From Onchocerca volvulus (Eukaryota; Nematoda; Chromadorea; Rhabditida; Onchocercidae), in assembly GCA_000499405.2 (NCBI GenBank), contig HG738138.1, positions 248,001 through 312,000 of the forward strand: a stretch of 64,000 bases of DNA, written 5' to 3'. A program made the position numbers and the translations under genes. Below the pieces are notes generated by a model that was given only the letters and a program-made list of their open reading frames with translations, made no database searches and was not told the DNA's origin. Positions 22,210 through 35,407 of the stretch are shown here, in pieces; position 1 is the first letter of the stretch; every line of letters starts with the position of its first letter.

Positions 22210-25200
22210 GAGTCAGATGTTTTCAAGAATCCATAGAGGAGGTGTAGTGTATTGGCTTCTCTCGAAATACTCTGAAATTATTTGCGAATTGGAAAGCAAA
22301 ATTCGGAAAATTCATGTCTACCTGGTCGATGAAGGGAGAAAAAAAGAAGGTGATTAACACCTCGATTCATGCTACTGACACCTGTGTATTTGATTTTGCT
22401 TGTGGAAGCATTAAATTATCTGGAAATTTTTTTCCCTCGGCTCATTAGGCCACCCTAAAATATAAGAAAAGTAAATGCACTGATAACAGGAAGAAGTAAA
22501 CTGATAAACATATGTGGAATCGAAGGGGATAGCTTTGACCTTAGGCCCGTTTATACAGTAAAGAATAAGAGATGATTTAATGCAATGAAATTGAATATTA
22601 ACAATCAAAAATAACGAAACCGGAAACTACAGAAGAAGAAATCTCCGTTAGATTTAGAATTTTTCAGTGCGTGATGCACAATTACCTTCTACATATGTCA
22701 GCTGAGCACAATATTTCGAAGTTCAGTGGTCATGAAATTGTTATGGAATGCTTGATACACCGCTAGGTATATGATGGACACATCTTCCTAAGGACTCCCT
22801 TCATTTTTGCCAATGTCTTGGCTTTTTTGTTTAACAATTAAACAAACATCCGCATGTACCAAAAAACTTCTCAAGGAATTGCCATTAAATAAAATTAGAA
22901 AGAAGCGGAAGTAATAGCAATGGACCGAAAGCTGCCATTCCTCTCTTTCACAGCTATTCTATTTATTGCTGAATGATTTCTTTAATTATTTAGTATTCAA
23001 GAGCACTTCAAAATAGAAACTTGAAATATTTGAAATTATTTTTAGCATTGAAATGCTGCAATATTTTTGCATGAAATATGCTGAACTGGAGAAAGAATAC
23101 AGCATGCAACATTCGAATATGTCGAGTGAATAGAAGAAGGAATAATTTCTCTTATCCGGTTATTTCAAATTCGCTCTGTGCAATATTAGTCCGTATAGGT
23201 ATATTTAACCTAGTTATTTGTCAAATAAACAAGATATTGCCTTAGGAGAAAACACTTGAGGTTAGCAGAAAGCACCAAAGATGATAAGCGATAAAAGACA
23301 TTTTGATTTGTCGTTTTTCCAGTAACATTATTTTAGAGATAATTACAGCAAATCTTCAAGACGAAGCATTGTTTAACTCAAAACTGTTGGATTCGATTTT
23401 CAAGATCACCTTAGAAATTCATGTTGTGTTATGCACTTGTCATTGTTTCTACATTATGAACAAGAAGCAGTACTGAAAATTAAACAGTTTTCAAGTTAGT
23501 ACCTTCGATATGTGTTTAAAAACGACTAATGCCTTAAATGCCTTAAGTCACAGTTACTCTTCCAATATTTTTTTGTCAAGAGAAGGAACGCGTCAGGTAT
23601 TGATCAATGGTTGGGACAAATGAAAGTGAGGGAAATTTAAGCATGATTGTTCATGATGGTAATAAATTGTTAGATGAAAGTTGACTTCAGGGGATTATTT
23701 CTTATAATTACGACTCGTTTAATTCAAGTGTCTCTTATAGAAATAGTGAAATAAACATGGGAGATCAATCGATGGATAGATAGGACAATGATGTTGTACG
23801 GAGTCTAGTAAGGTGGTGTCAAGTATGGAGCTAAATCGCCGTAATTGTGACGTACACATTAAGCGAATAAAGCCGCTAAATTGAAAATTTAAAATCATGA
23901 AAATTTAACCGCTATGTTAAGCGGTCTGTATCGCTATCGTATTGATTCTATAAAGTATTGCGTTAGTTTAACTGGCGATAAGCTCAACTTTTTTTTTTGG
24001 GTTTGGAACATAATTTAGATTTTAATTAAAGACCTAACTTTCCATTCCCTACTCTCTGAGCTTAAAAAAATCTACAAGTTTATCTTTCTGGCCTACATAG
24101 AATTATCATTTGAAAGTTCGGGAAAACTCAAGGCACAGATTTTCAAATAACAATTGCCCTCTACATCGGTGAACTAAGTATCTTCCTAAAAATCCCATGA
24201 CTTGCTCTACAATCAGAGTTTCGGATCAAAACTAAAGAACTGAAAGAATAACCAGGTTTTGTCGGCAAAGTGTATCAGTGAAGTTTCGGGAATAAAAAAG
24301 AAAAAGAAAGCAGTGCCTTCTTATTTTCCCAACAGATTGAGGAGGAGCCCAAACAAGCCAAATAGCCATTTTGTTCACACTTCCTTCATTTAATTTCTCC
24401 ACATTATCACAGTCGCAAGGGAAAGTTAAGTTGAATTAAGCAAATTCAATGAAGCAAAAAATGAAGGAAGCAATTACTATGCCGCCTATATAAATGCCGG
24501 ATTGTTTAGATTTCTTCTTGCCCGGAAACGAAAGGGTAAGATGAAAATTAATGATTATGGAGTGAGGCTTAGAATTTTCTCGATGACTTCTTACGATGAA
24601 TGCTATCTATATCTAAACAGGCGATGTTTTTCGACCTCTTTCCAAGCCTTTCAGGATTTACTTTCAATAATATCAACAGTTTGCATCCATCCCTATCTGC
24701 TGCATCATCATCATCATCGTCTCATCTTCATGCGTCCCTTTGCTCAGAAGACAGCCACATGCAACAACTGAAAGTGAAAAAACTTGGAAAAGGAAAGAGT
24801 CACAGGAAATGGCTATGATGCAATTTTTGTTGTAGATTACTTCTAATTTGCATTTAACTGCAAATAAACATGCAAATAGTGAAGCATGTTATGTCTGTGG
24901 AATATTACAATGAAAACTACATGCAGTAAATAAGAAGAAAGTGATTTCAATGCAACTTCGGCAGTGAAAAATCGCAAGAAATAGTGAATATAGATAAAAC
25001 ATCATAAAGCATTCAGTTGATTTTTATAAATTATGACATCAGTCAAAAAATTCATATTGATAGCTAATAAAATTTGGTAGTAAAAAACAAACTTAACGGT
25101 CCAACCTTTTTTCCTTCTTTTTTTTTGCATATCAAAAAGACAAAGTCTCTACTAATGACAAAAGTTGAATTAATAAATTTAATTGAATTTTTCTACGACA

Positions 25201-28200
25201 TTTTACTTAACTTCCATATCTTTTTTTTTCAAGACTGATCCCTACGTTTACGAGAGTTATGTGCAATGATTTGTCGCATGTTTTTAACTGGAAAGATTAA
25301 TGCTTCCTAAAAAGTTTCCCATAACCTAAATTACGTTTGGGCTATTAGCACGCATACATACGCATACACACATACAAAAATCATAGCATCAACAATTAAC
25401 GCATTGGAAGAAATTCCATGAACGTTATGACAATATTACTCTCAGAAACAAAAATTAATGTATCTTCACGCTTAAGGATGATTGCCAAGGGCAGATAAGA
25501 TCCTTAGATCAAACTTTGCCTCTCTGCATGTAAATATATTTGTCATGAATTTCGTGTTGACAAGAAATCAATGCATTGCTTAGCTATATGAATTCAAATT
25601 CTAGCAAACATTTATTTGTGGTGGATTGTTGAAACTGTTTGGAATAACGGCTGCTTAGATGGATTCGCTTGATTTAATGGTGTCATAAAATATTACTGAG
25701 ATCATCATCACATATATCGCCGTTATCCGATTAATTATCTCAAATCATTACGATCTAATGTGCGTACCTTTCGTCCAGAACTATGCATTTGTATTAAGAA
25801 TGAAAAAAAAAAAAAAAAAAAATAGCAAGAAGAAAAAGAATTTGGTAAACCACAATTTTTTTCAAGCAAAACCATTTGTAATTATTTGATAAGCTTCAAT
25901 AACTAAACTCCACAATTAGGTTAAAATCCGTTTCTTCAATTATGGGATTAAAGTTTTTAAAAAGAATATACGATTGAATGAAATCGAATTGAAAATTTAT
26001 TGAAATTGAAATATTAATTTCTCATGTCACTTCTATATTTTATATTCTATTGTTTTCGTTTCCATGTTAATCACAGTTAGTATAATGAGGCCCAGCATTA
26101 ATCAGTGCAATCAGTTCAAGCTCTCATCTTTTCTCTATCGATATTTTTCTGCTCGGAACACATCTTTAGTAGTTTCACTTTGCTTTTTATTTTAAAACTG
26201 ATAATTCATTCTGATCTGTGAATTATTCCATTTCGTGATAGGCATATGTTCCTTATACTTCGAGGTTTTTAGAAATTCCATTGGAATTTAATTGGATTTC
26301 AACTTTAAATTCTTTGAAAGGAAAAATAAAAAGTGTAGAAGGAATTGCTTGCTTAAAATATTTTCGTAAAATAAGTATTGGGATGACAGGGACAAGGACT
26401 GGATGCATAGTTTAAATGAAACCTATTAAATTGTGGAGGATATTTGAGAAGACAGAATTATCAAACTCAATCACACTTAACTACTTCCGATTCAAGTCAT
26501 GACAATGACGTAATCAAATTCACTTATTCCATGAGTTTGTTTAAAGTAGCAATTTTGAAAAGAGCGACAACATTTGCAAAAGCGAAAGAGCAAAGCAATT
26601 TGCAGAATTGGAACAGCATGTGCCCCTGAAGATGGAATAATATATAAATTTAACACATTAAAATTTACCTCTTTTTGATTCCATAAGTCACATAGGCTTA
26701 ATTTGGTTTTAAAATTTTAACTGAATTTAATGAATGATCGTATCAAAAAAAAAAGAAAAAACACCAATTTTAAATCTGCTTCTTGAACAAGAACAAAATT
26801 TATTTTTCGTTTTTTTGAAAATCAAATTTTGCCTAAATTTCTTCAACTGAAGTAAACACTTTCCACGAGAATTTTCTAGAAATTGAACGAAATCAAATTT
26901 ATTTTATAATTGATTCTGGATCATTTATTCAGTTATATTTCGTTCTTATTGATTTATCACAGAGGTCTCAAATCGTATACAATCTTACATGTAAACTTGA
27001 TTTTTGATACTCTTTCTAGCGTAAAATATATTTTATTAAATCTCTGTTCTTATGAATAGTAAAATATGCAGAGGCGGAAGAAGTGCTAAGAGGCACAAAT
27101 TAGATTAATTAGGAAAATTTGTGATTTTTTCCTTTTAACTCTGTGAGCCTAGCCAAGAATGAACAGAAAAGAAACTCAGCAACTGAATAAATTTCTCTGT
27201 CGAAAAATCAACAGCCGTAAGTAATGCAAATTTTTTTGTCTAATCAAAATTCGCGCTACGAATCATGCAGATATCTGACAAATAAATTTTTGAAGCTTGT
27301 GTTCTAAAAATTTGTTCATTTCTGACTAAGGATCGATTTGCAATGAGGAATATTTAATCCATATTTTTCTTTTTTTTTTTTTTTTTTTTTAAATTGGCGG
27401 TTCTAATTTATCCAATCAAAAATGACAAGAACTATTGCTTTTATTATCTTATTAGTCGAAATTTTGAAATTTTAAACACTCATTGCTGAAAAATTTCAAA
27501 GCAAAACAGGTATTGAATTGTTAGTTATGAATTGCTTCACAAAAAGATAACAAGATCTGTACTAATTTAGTGTTTCTCACATTTCATAGTTTCAAGGAAG
27601 TATTTATTTATATATTGTTTTGCATAAAAAGGCAATCTTTTTTTTAATAAATAAATTCGAATTGTCACTTTAAAAGAAACTACCGATAACAGTACTCGAT
27701 TTTTGCAATAGTGGTTATTCGTTTTTCAACTACAGAATGTTTGATAATAGATTTGAATAATTTAGAACTTCTTTTTCAATGATTGGTATTTTCAAGATAT
27801 TGAAGTAAAATTTAAAATTTTGGCGCTTATTTGTAACAGAAGAAACTATGCTAAAGTCTTAAATCAAAAAATTAAGCTCCAGTAGCTGATATTTGTCAAT
27901 TAATCGATCATTATTAAACCAATCTAATTTTTCAAGGAAAAAATTGACGAATAGGTGGGCGAATGGGATAAAAGCTGCTTTGTTACTAGTATTTATATTT
28001 AAAGACCTTTGTGAACAATAAAAAAAAAGTATGTTGCTTAAAAGTAAATCCGCTGTGCAGCTTATTTTATTGGCATTATCAACTCTTCATGTCCACACCA
28101 AGTTTAAAGAAATCTGTCGAATGGACAATAAAGGAGTTGATGAAATTCACAGTGCTTATCAATATCAATAGAATAATGTACTCATTCACCTAATATCATC

Positions 28201-31200
28201 CAATTATACAGAATTTCTACATTTAACATTCTGCGATTATTCAGGATAAGAAAATTCATTCAATAAAAATAAGAAATACTTGGATAGTCCGATTCACTTC
28301 ACTTTTTTGTCAAGTTGAAAAAATACTCTTTTCACAGTTAGAACAACATTCTTCATTTCTCGAAATGGATTTCTTCCTCTAAAAAGTAGAGTGAAATGCT
28401 GCGTGAAATTTAGTTGATTGGTAGGCGAACGATGCAAGGTAAATATAGGAGAATAGAAAAGTAGAACTGAATGCTAAAAGAGTTTAAGTGCGTATTTAAA
28501 AGGATAGCAAGGAAAGATAAAATGATGCATTTAGAAAGATAAAAGTGAATGCTTTGGAAAAATGCAAACGAAGCAGACAATTTTCAACAAAATCTAAGCA
28601 AATGAAGTCACCAAGAAAATTCTCCGAGCAGTTCATTTTCTAGACTAAGCTGGAAATTTTTCAAAAATTATCAAAAAAACAGAAAACGCAAATGTTTCGA
28701 AATTCAGCTATGATATGTGACATATTTGATTTCCTTTTTAAATATTGAAAGTAATGCTGTGAAGCATTTTTTTCAAACATTTCCAAACAGATTCTAATAA
28801 ATCAAAAAGGTCTTCGAGTTAAAATTAGTATATATATTTCTTTGAAAAATTGTGCTAACAATTATCAGTGAAGAAATTGCAAATCAATTTAAATTATTAC
28901 AAAATTTAATTGAACGACGAAAATTTAATTGATAGATAGGCTTCTTGAGATTGACTTATTAATAAGGTGAACTCATGCGTAATATGGAACCAATATTTTT
29001 GTATCATAAAAACATGTCTGAAAACAAGTATTCGTTTTATAATAAGAGTGAAGCAAAAGAGTTAATTTTTGTCGTAAAAGTGAGAATGACGATGAAAGGT
29101 GTCGAACAACAAATCGTTGCAAAGTAAAAGTGACTATCTATCGGCTGCGTGCTCCATATTTTTGCGAGCGCAGAGATGGATTTTGGTGCAGAAAATTGGA
29201 TCATCCGGTCGCAATACGTAATTCTTTGTTGTTTTCATTAGGCTCTGTGCATTCAGTTTGGAGTTGGCAAGGAAATATGTTTGGAAATAAGAAATCAGCC
29301 GCATATATCAGCAACAAGCATCGGAATCACGAAACAAATAGCGAAAAGGTGAAACCATGTGGATTTATGCTGTCTGTAATCATACCTTCAATGAGCATAA
29401 CATCTTATTCCAACTCGTTTCTTTACTCATCAAGTATATCCTGAAAAGTCTGATAGAAGAGGACTTATCCAAACAGACTTCATCTCAAAGTCTTTTATTC
29501 GAAAGTTTCCTTTCAACTATTTTCCCTTTCAAACCACAATTCTCTAGGAACCCATCGATATTGTGAAATAGTTATGAGACAGCATCGGAAGTTTGGTATT
29601 AAATTAAAACGAGCTGTTGACATTCAAAAACATGTACTTGTCTCGCTGCCCAGCATTTGCATTCGACTTAATAATGCACAGTTGAGTAATTAGCTAATAT
29701 TACCGAGCATGTTGTGGATCCTTTCTAGCTGCCGGCAAAATGTGACCGAAACCTTCTTTTCATTGGACTGAGATGAACTAAATTCACCTAAATTCATCGC
29801 GGTTCTTTAATTTTTTCGGAACAATAATGAATTCATCTACTATCCTGTTATGAGGGAAGAAAAAAGGAAGATGTCGCGCACTTACTTTTATATATTTACT
29901 GAATACTATTACCTAACTGTCAGGATTTACTGTCCCAAGATAATAATCCCAAAATAATGCTTCTGCACTTGTTTGAAGATCTTTTGCAACTTAAAATATA
30001 TTTATTGAGATTTAAGTGATCAATGGCGTTTCAGAGAAAATTCTTAGCCTTTGAAGAAAACATCACAAACTGTTATATGAATGGCCCATATAATAAAGTT
30101 CAGTGAGATGAATGGATGCTTTCTATTTACAAACAATAGGGTCCCTCAAAAATTCTGATCTACAGTTGCACGATAATTCATTTAAATTTCGTAAAGTAAT
30201 CAGAAATTACGAGAAAAGACATTTTTTTTTTTTTTTCTTTCGAAATGATTCATTTCTACGATAAACTTGCATATACGAATAGCGATTTCCAGAATTATTT
30301 ATGAACTTTTGCATGGAGAAATGAATGTCAACTGAGAATGTTTCCTAGTACAAACAGCATTTTAGTCGATGGAAAATGAAGGAGGAACGTTAGAAGAAAT
30401 GAGATCAAGCTCAGGATGATTGCGAAAAAGAAGATAAACATTAGCAGCGAGTTTGCTTTATCTTGGTCATGGAATGGATATGTGCATCATTTCAGATAAG
30501 AGAAATCAATCAAAAAGGCTGCCGAATTCATCTGTGGCATGTCTCACAATTTTTTCAGTGTCCCAAAAGTATGAAAAATTGAAAACAACAAAAATTGAGC
30601 CCGTGAAATTTTTAACTTCGGAGAAGACAGATCTTTCACTGCTTCTTTACTGAGAATAACGCGCAGTTTCAAATGTGACCAACGTGAAAGACTGAGAAAA
30701 CGATGGAAGGAAGCAAGATTGGGATATATCTTTGTGAAATATTTATCATAAAATAAAATCTGCATAAAAATAATGCGCATGCAATAAACATCATCACAAT
30801 CAAGATTGCTCTATTGACAATATGCGAAAGTTGTACATTAGCACCTTACTGAAAGAATGCGAGTTTCTGGTAATTTTTTATGGAATGATTCTGTATAGCC
30901 AGACCGATCAGGTGGGGAAAACAAGGGCGGAGTACGAGGACTGATTAGAATATGGCAATAGCAGCGATCGCACCGATCTTAGGCATTGTTTTGAACGTCC
31001 ATAAAGAATAATTGAAGGTTTTTTGAATATTTTTCGATGGATAGTCACTTTCAGAGAAGACGTTTTAGTTTTGTTTCATTTCTGCCTTCCAATAACCGAT
31101 CTCCTTTAGTTTCACTCATCAAATTCACTCATCTGCCGGTTGTCTTTCGACAACACGAGAATATGGAATTTAAAACATATCCTTTAGAAAAATCTATTTG

Positions 31201-32087
31201 AAAAACAATCATATTTTGCAAAAATAAAACTGCTGAAAGAACTTCAAGTTATTTATCATTTTCCCTCAATACGTTTTTTAAGTCTGAGACATGCAGAAAT
31301 ATGCTCTTCTTGAATTGTTTCCCATACTTTTGCACCTTCGTCCTCTTTTTTCTTTTATTTCTTTGTTAGTATCTTCTTTCTACTCGTTGCTCTCATGAAC
31401 AAGCATCACAAAGTTTTCGCAATCAAAAGAAGACACCATGTCACCTGCGCATGGCATCATTATATGCGGAACGATTCCTGTTTTGATGATATGCCCAATA
31501 AGATATTGCACTGAGTTACGGTGGTTCGTTTGATGACGGATTTGAAACTCCTCATTGTTCTTCGAAAGTCATAATATCGATGCAAATGACACAGGAAAAA
31601 TGATACATCAACAATGAGCTATCTTAGGCAGTAATCAAATTATTCAAAAGCTTTGCTAACGTATTATTGAGTTAGTGGAAAATCGTTTACTATTTTCAAA
31701 TCTCTTTACTTGAAAAGTGTCAATCATTTTGTCAAATATGCAGAAAGAAGATGAAGATAAGACGGCTTGGATAATTTAATTCGTTTTCTAAATGAAATGT
31801 TAACTCCTCAGGATGATGAATAAATATTGGATCAGCAACTAAATAAGCATCAGCCTATTTTCAACATGAATGAGAGAAAGAAATTCCATTATTCAACGTT
31901 TTTTCACTCTTTCCAATTTTATCATTCCTCTTTTTCTCGTGATTTGTTTACGTCTTTCAAAAAACGGCCGCATGTATTGGAAAAATAAACATTGCTTCAT
32001 TCAGTGCAGATAGATATATTTGCATAGAAAAAAAAAGAAATTCGAAAATGAGCCAAGTGATTCACAGTTAAGCCAAGCTTACGTGAC

Positions 32088-32205
32088 TTTTCTTTTTGAT
32101 TAGTCAGACAATTCATGATCAAGCTTACTAATAAACAAAATATTCATGGTTTTTCTTTTTGGATTGCCAAATTGTCCATGATTAAACTTGTTGATAAGAT
32201 AAATA
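32088..32205. repeat. Diverged tandem duplication, about 55 bp per copy
   Basis: Segments 32088-32142 and 32151-32205 both begin TTTTCTTTTTG and share matching blocks around CATGAT and AATAA in the same order, with scattered substitutions. Spacing between copies is 63 bp. No coding function is visible. Confidence 0.55.
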
Positions 32206-35200
32206 TAAGTTGGATGGATGAAACAAATCTTTATTTCCTTCTTTTCGAAAAAGTAGCTTTGCTGGAATAGGCGAAGCAAAAAGTTTAGCAAAAAAAATCG
32301 TTTAATGCCAAAGCCAAGTAACAGTAAACGAAAATTGCGGCAATGTTATTTTTACCTATAAATCACTATTTCCATGCAGAATGATCAAATCCCCATAAAT
32401 CCAGAAATTAGGATGCTCCAATGCTTGCTATCATTACCATTTGACAAAATCTGGAAATTTTGAGAGACATTCGTAGAAATTGCTGAAACTTCAATCTGAT
32501 CAGTATTGCACTTCGTACTACTTTTCATAAGCACATTACAATAAACTTCAAGTTAATTTTATCTTCCTATTTAAAAAGCATTTTTTTTAACATTCTGTGA
32601 TCCTTAAAATTTGTTCTGCTTTCTCACTTTATTTTATTTGTAGTAATTACAGCAAATTTATAGAAATTAAAATTTAAAAATTTTTATTTAAATGCATCAA
32701 ACATTTAGTTTGACTTGAAAACATCCCGAAAAAATCACGAATAGTATTTATATCATTTAGAGGCAAACGAGCTTTTCGTAAAATATTCTGCCCCAAAATC
32801 CACTAATGAAGAAGTATGTTTGACAAAATTTATTCTTCTGAATGTAATTCATACGTTTACAGGTGAATAATTTGAAATAAATCAAATCGGAAAATTTTCA
32901 GATCTTGAGCATGAAGAATGTTAGGAAAAAGTGATCTGACAATTTTAGCAATATTTCTTATGAAAATGGGTTAAAAGCTGTGTAAATTTGGGTATGAATT
33001 CTGTAATTTTTAGAAATATTGGAGATTCGAACTAAAATATTGCTGTAATCGAAGAGAAGAGAGAGCACCGTTGCAATGCAATAAATTAACTTTCTAAAAT
33101 CTCTCAACATAGTAAGTGAAAGAAATAAATGAAAAAAGAGAATTGGAACAAATGTACTAGAATGGGTGAAATTCGGAATTGAAAAAGTAGAATGTAATAA
33201 GGTAGCATAAAAGGAGAGGCAATAAAATGCTTAGTCAAAAAGGAGCTGAGTGAACCTACATGTCTGATATGCACTTCAGCTTTGAATAATTCAAACTTCA
33301 ATCAGGCATGTTTTTAATTATGAGTGGTCGAGAAAAGAACTTGCATGTTGCTTCGTATTTATCCACTCAAACAAAGTATGCATCATTAAATTCCTTAAAA
33401 ATGACGGTGCTTAACAATCTTACTACTTGTTAAACAGATATTTTTCCGATGTATTTAACAGTCTGTTCAACTATATTTCTTCCCGATTTTTCTATCCGGA
33501 CATCTCATGATGCTAACCTGTAAAAATAAAATAATCAAGATGAATAATGAAAAAGAAAGAGAAGCACAGCTGAATATCTTATTATAATTTTAAAATTCAA
33601 GAACAAGATGATTGGTGGGAAATTCTTCTAGCAAAGTTACGAAATGGCAATATGACTTCGCTTAACGGCGATGACTGTCAATTTCTCTAAAGTTTGGTTC
33701 GAGTAAAATGATCCAGGCTCATTTTTCGCGAAGTTCTTAATCATTACAGATGGATTTTTTTAATGTCCCTACATACTGAACTCTACTTTTGCTACGATGC
33801 AAGTGATGTCATCTTGTGTACTTCCACTTATATATGATATGGATCATTTTTCGGCAAATCGGTTCATTAGGCATCTAGACTGATCTCAGTTTTCCACATA
33901 CCATTTTCCAACATAATTGAAATTTGAATGTGATTTTCATACAGGATATGAACGAAGCGTTTTGAACTTACTTAACTCATCTTCCTTTAAAAATTGTTTA
34001 AAACACCTTAGCTGGATTGACCTTACACCACTAAGTATGAAGTAGACTGGACTTAAACAACAATTCAGTCCTTGACTATCAAAACTTAATAGTAATAATG
34101 GACAACAAATGGTAAGATATCTGAACTACACGTAATGACTGCAAAGCACTAAAACATCCAATCGATCTAATCAAAAATAACAAAAATATTCCTTTGTTCT
34201 AAATAGAAACATTCAAATGAATGTCAGTATATCTTTCTTCTACGAAATCAAACGAATTAAGAAAAATTAAACCACTGCTGAAAGACATTTCAGAGAATTG
34301 CATACGAAGATAGAAACAATTTTCGTGATAAATTTAGATAAAACTTGGAGGAAATGATAGAAAAATTATAAGACTGTTATACCGGTATTGGTACCTGGGT
34401 CCCTTTTATCCTGAACTTAAAAACGAATTATAGGAATCTTTCAAGAAATTGGAAAGGTGAGAATCAATTTGACAAACAGTTTAGCACTTTTTTACTTCTA
34501 CATTATACTCCAACTGGCAGATTTGATAAAACTGTCTAATTTCAAAATTTCCAGTTCACTCGCGGAGGCGATACAAAAATCGACAAGGATAAAACTAATG
34601 ACAAAAAATAAAAAAATTATGAGAACTTTTCTGTTAACCGGAATTGAAATGCATTGAACTTATAAAATTCTAAACTGATATACTATGCATTATATGCGCT
34701 TACAAAATGTTTTAATTTTCCTAATTATATAAAATGACTCAATATGTAACATATTAAGTGAATACTAAGTGACTCAGTGCCAGACAAAATTTCAAATGCC
34801 ATAGTTATCACTTAAATGTACCATTCAGTTTACACAGAATCGGATGAATTAGAGGTAAAGAAAGAAAGCAAAATTTAGATTTTATGTACAGATTTTGTAC
34901 AAAATTATGGCATGAAGACAATGGGTAGTGTATTTGTGTTGCATTGGCCGATAAAACTGATTGAAAACTTCAAGTTGGCATTTAATGACTGTTTCACAAC
35001 CACTTCACATTAATGCCTTTGTATAGTCCAATTCTCAAACATATTTTGCAAAGAATGACATCTCATCTGAAACATTGGTTTTACTATAAGTTCTACGCTA
35101 TGACAATTATCTTTTACGAGAACTACTAAGCAGCCCCGAAAAGAATAATTCAATTCACAACAGCAATACACAAGCGCTAAGCGCAGTTATAATTTCCTAA

Positions 35201-35407
35201 TAGTAATCAACAACAGATGTTAATTTTCATAATAAATCTTTAAATATTGTACCCTTGATAATTATATCAAACAAATTTCTCCTATTCGACAACAACTTAA
35301 TATTAATTTCGATTTGTGCTCCTATTTCGTTCTATAGCATTGCTTTCCTTCTTCTTGAACCATTATTTAAAGAATAGTAATTACTTCAATTTACATAATG
35401 ACTAAAT

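Larger units (their letters stand above)
14744..35407. other. About 20.7 kb without a supported gene
   Basis: I see no exon with a family motif, coherent splice phase or strong codon pattern on either strand. The longest open frames are about 100 codons and unrecognised. The stretch holds homopolymer runs (A 18449-18471, A 20556-20573, A 25803-25822, T 27370-27390), short simple repeats, a diverged tandem repeat at 32.1 kb and the hairpin at 20656-20732. A fast-evolving or non-coding gene could be missed by eye. Confidence 0.55.

Noticed and set aside
23918..23936. Small hairpin ACCGCT/AGCGGT
   Set aside because: Six-base arms are too short to stand out from background.
29130..29444. A 104-codon plus-strand frame
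   Set aside because: No recognisable domain, no convincing splice partners and no supporting context.
33690..33710. GGTTCGAG resembling a tRNA B box
   Set aside because: No A box, acceptor stem or cloverleaf could be formed around it.
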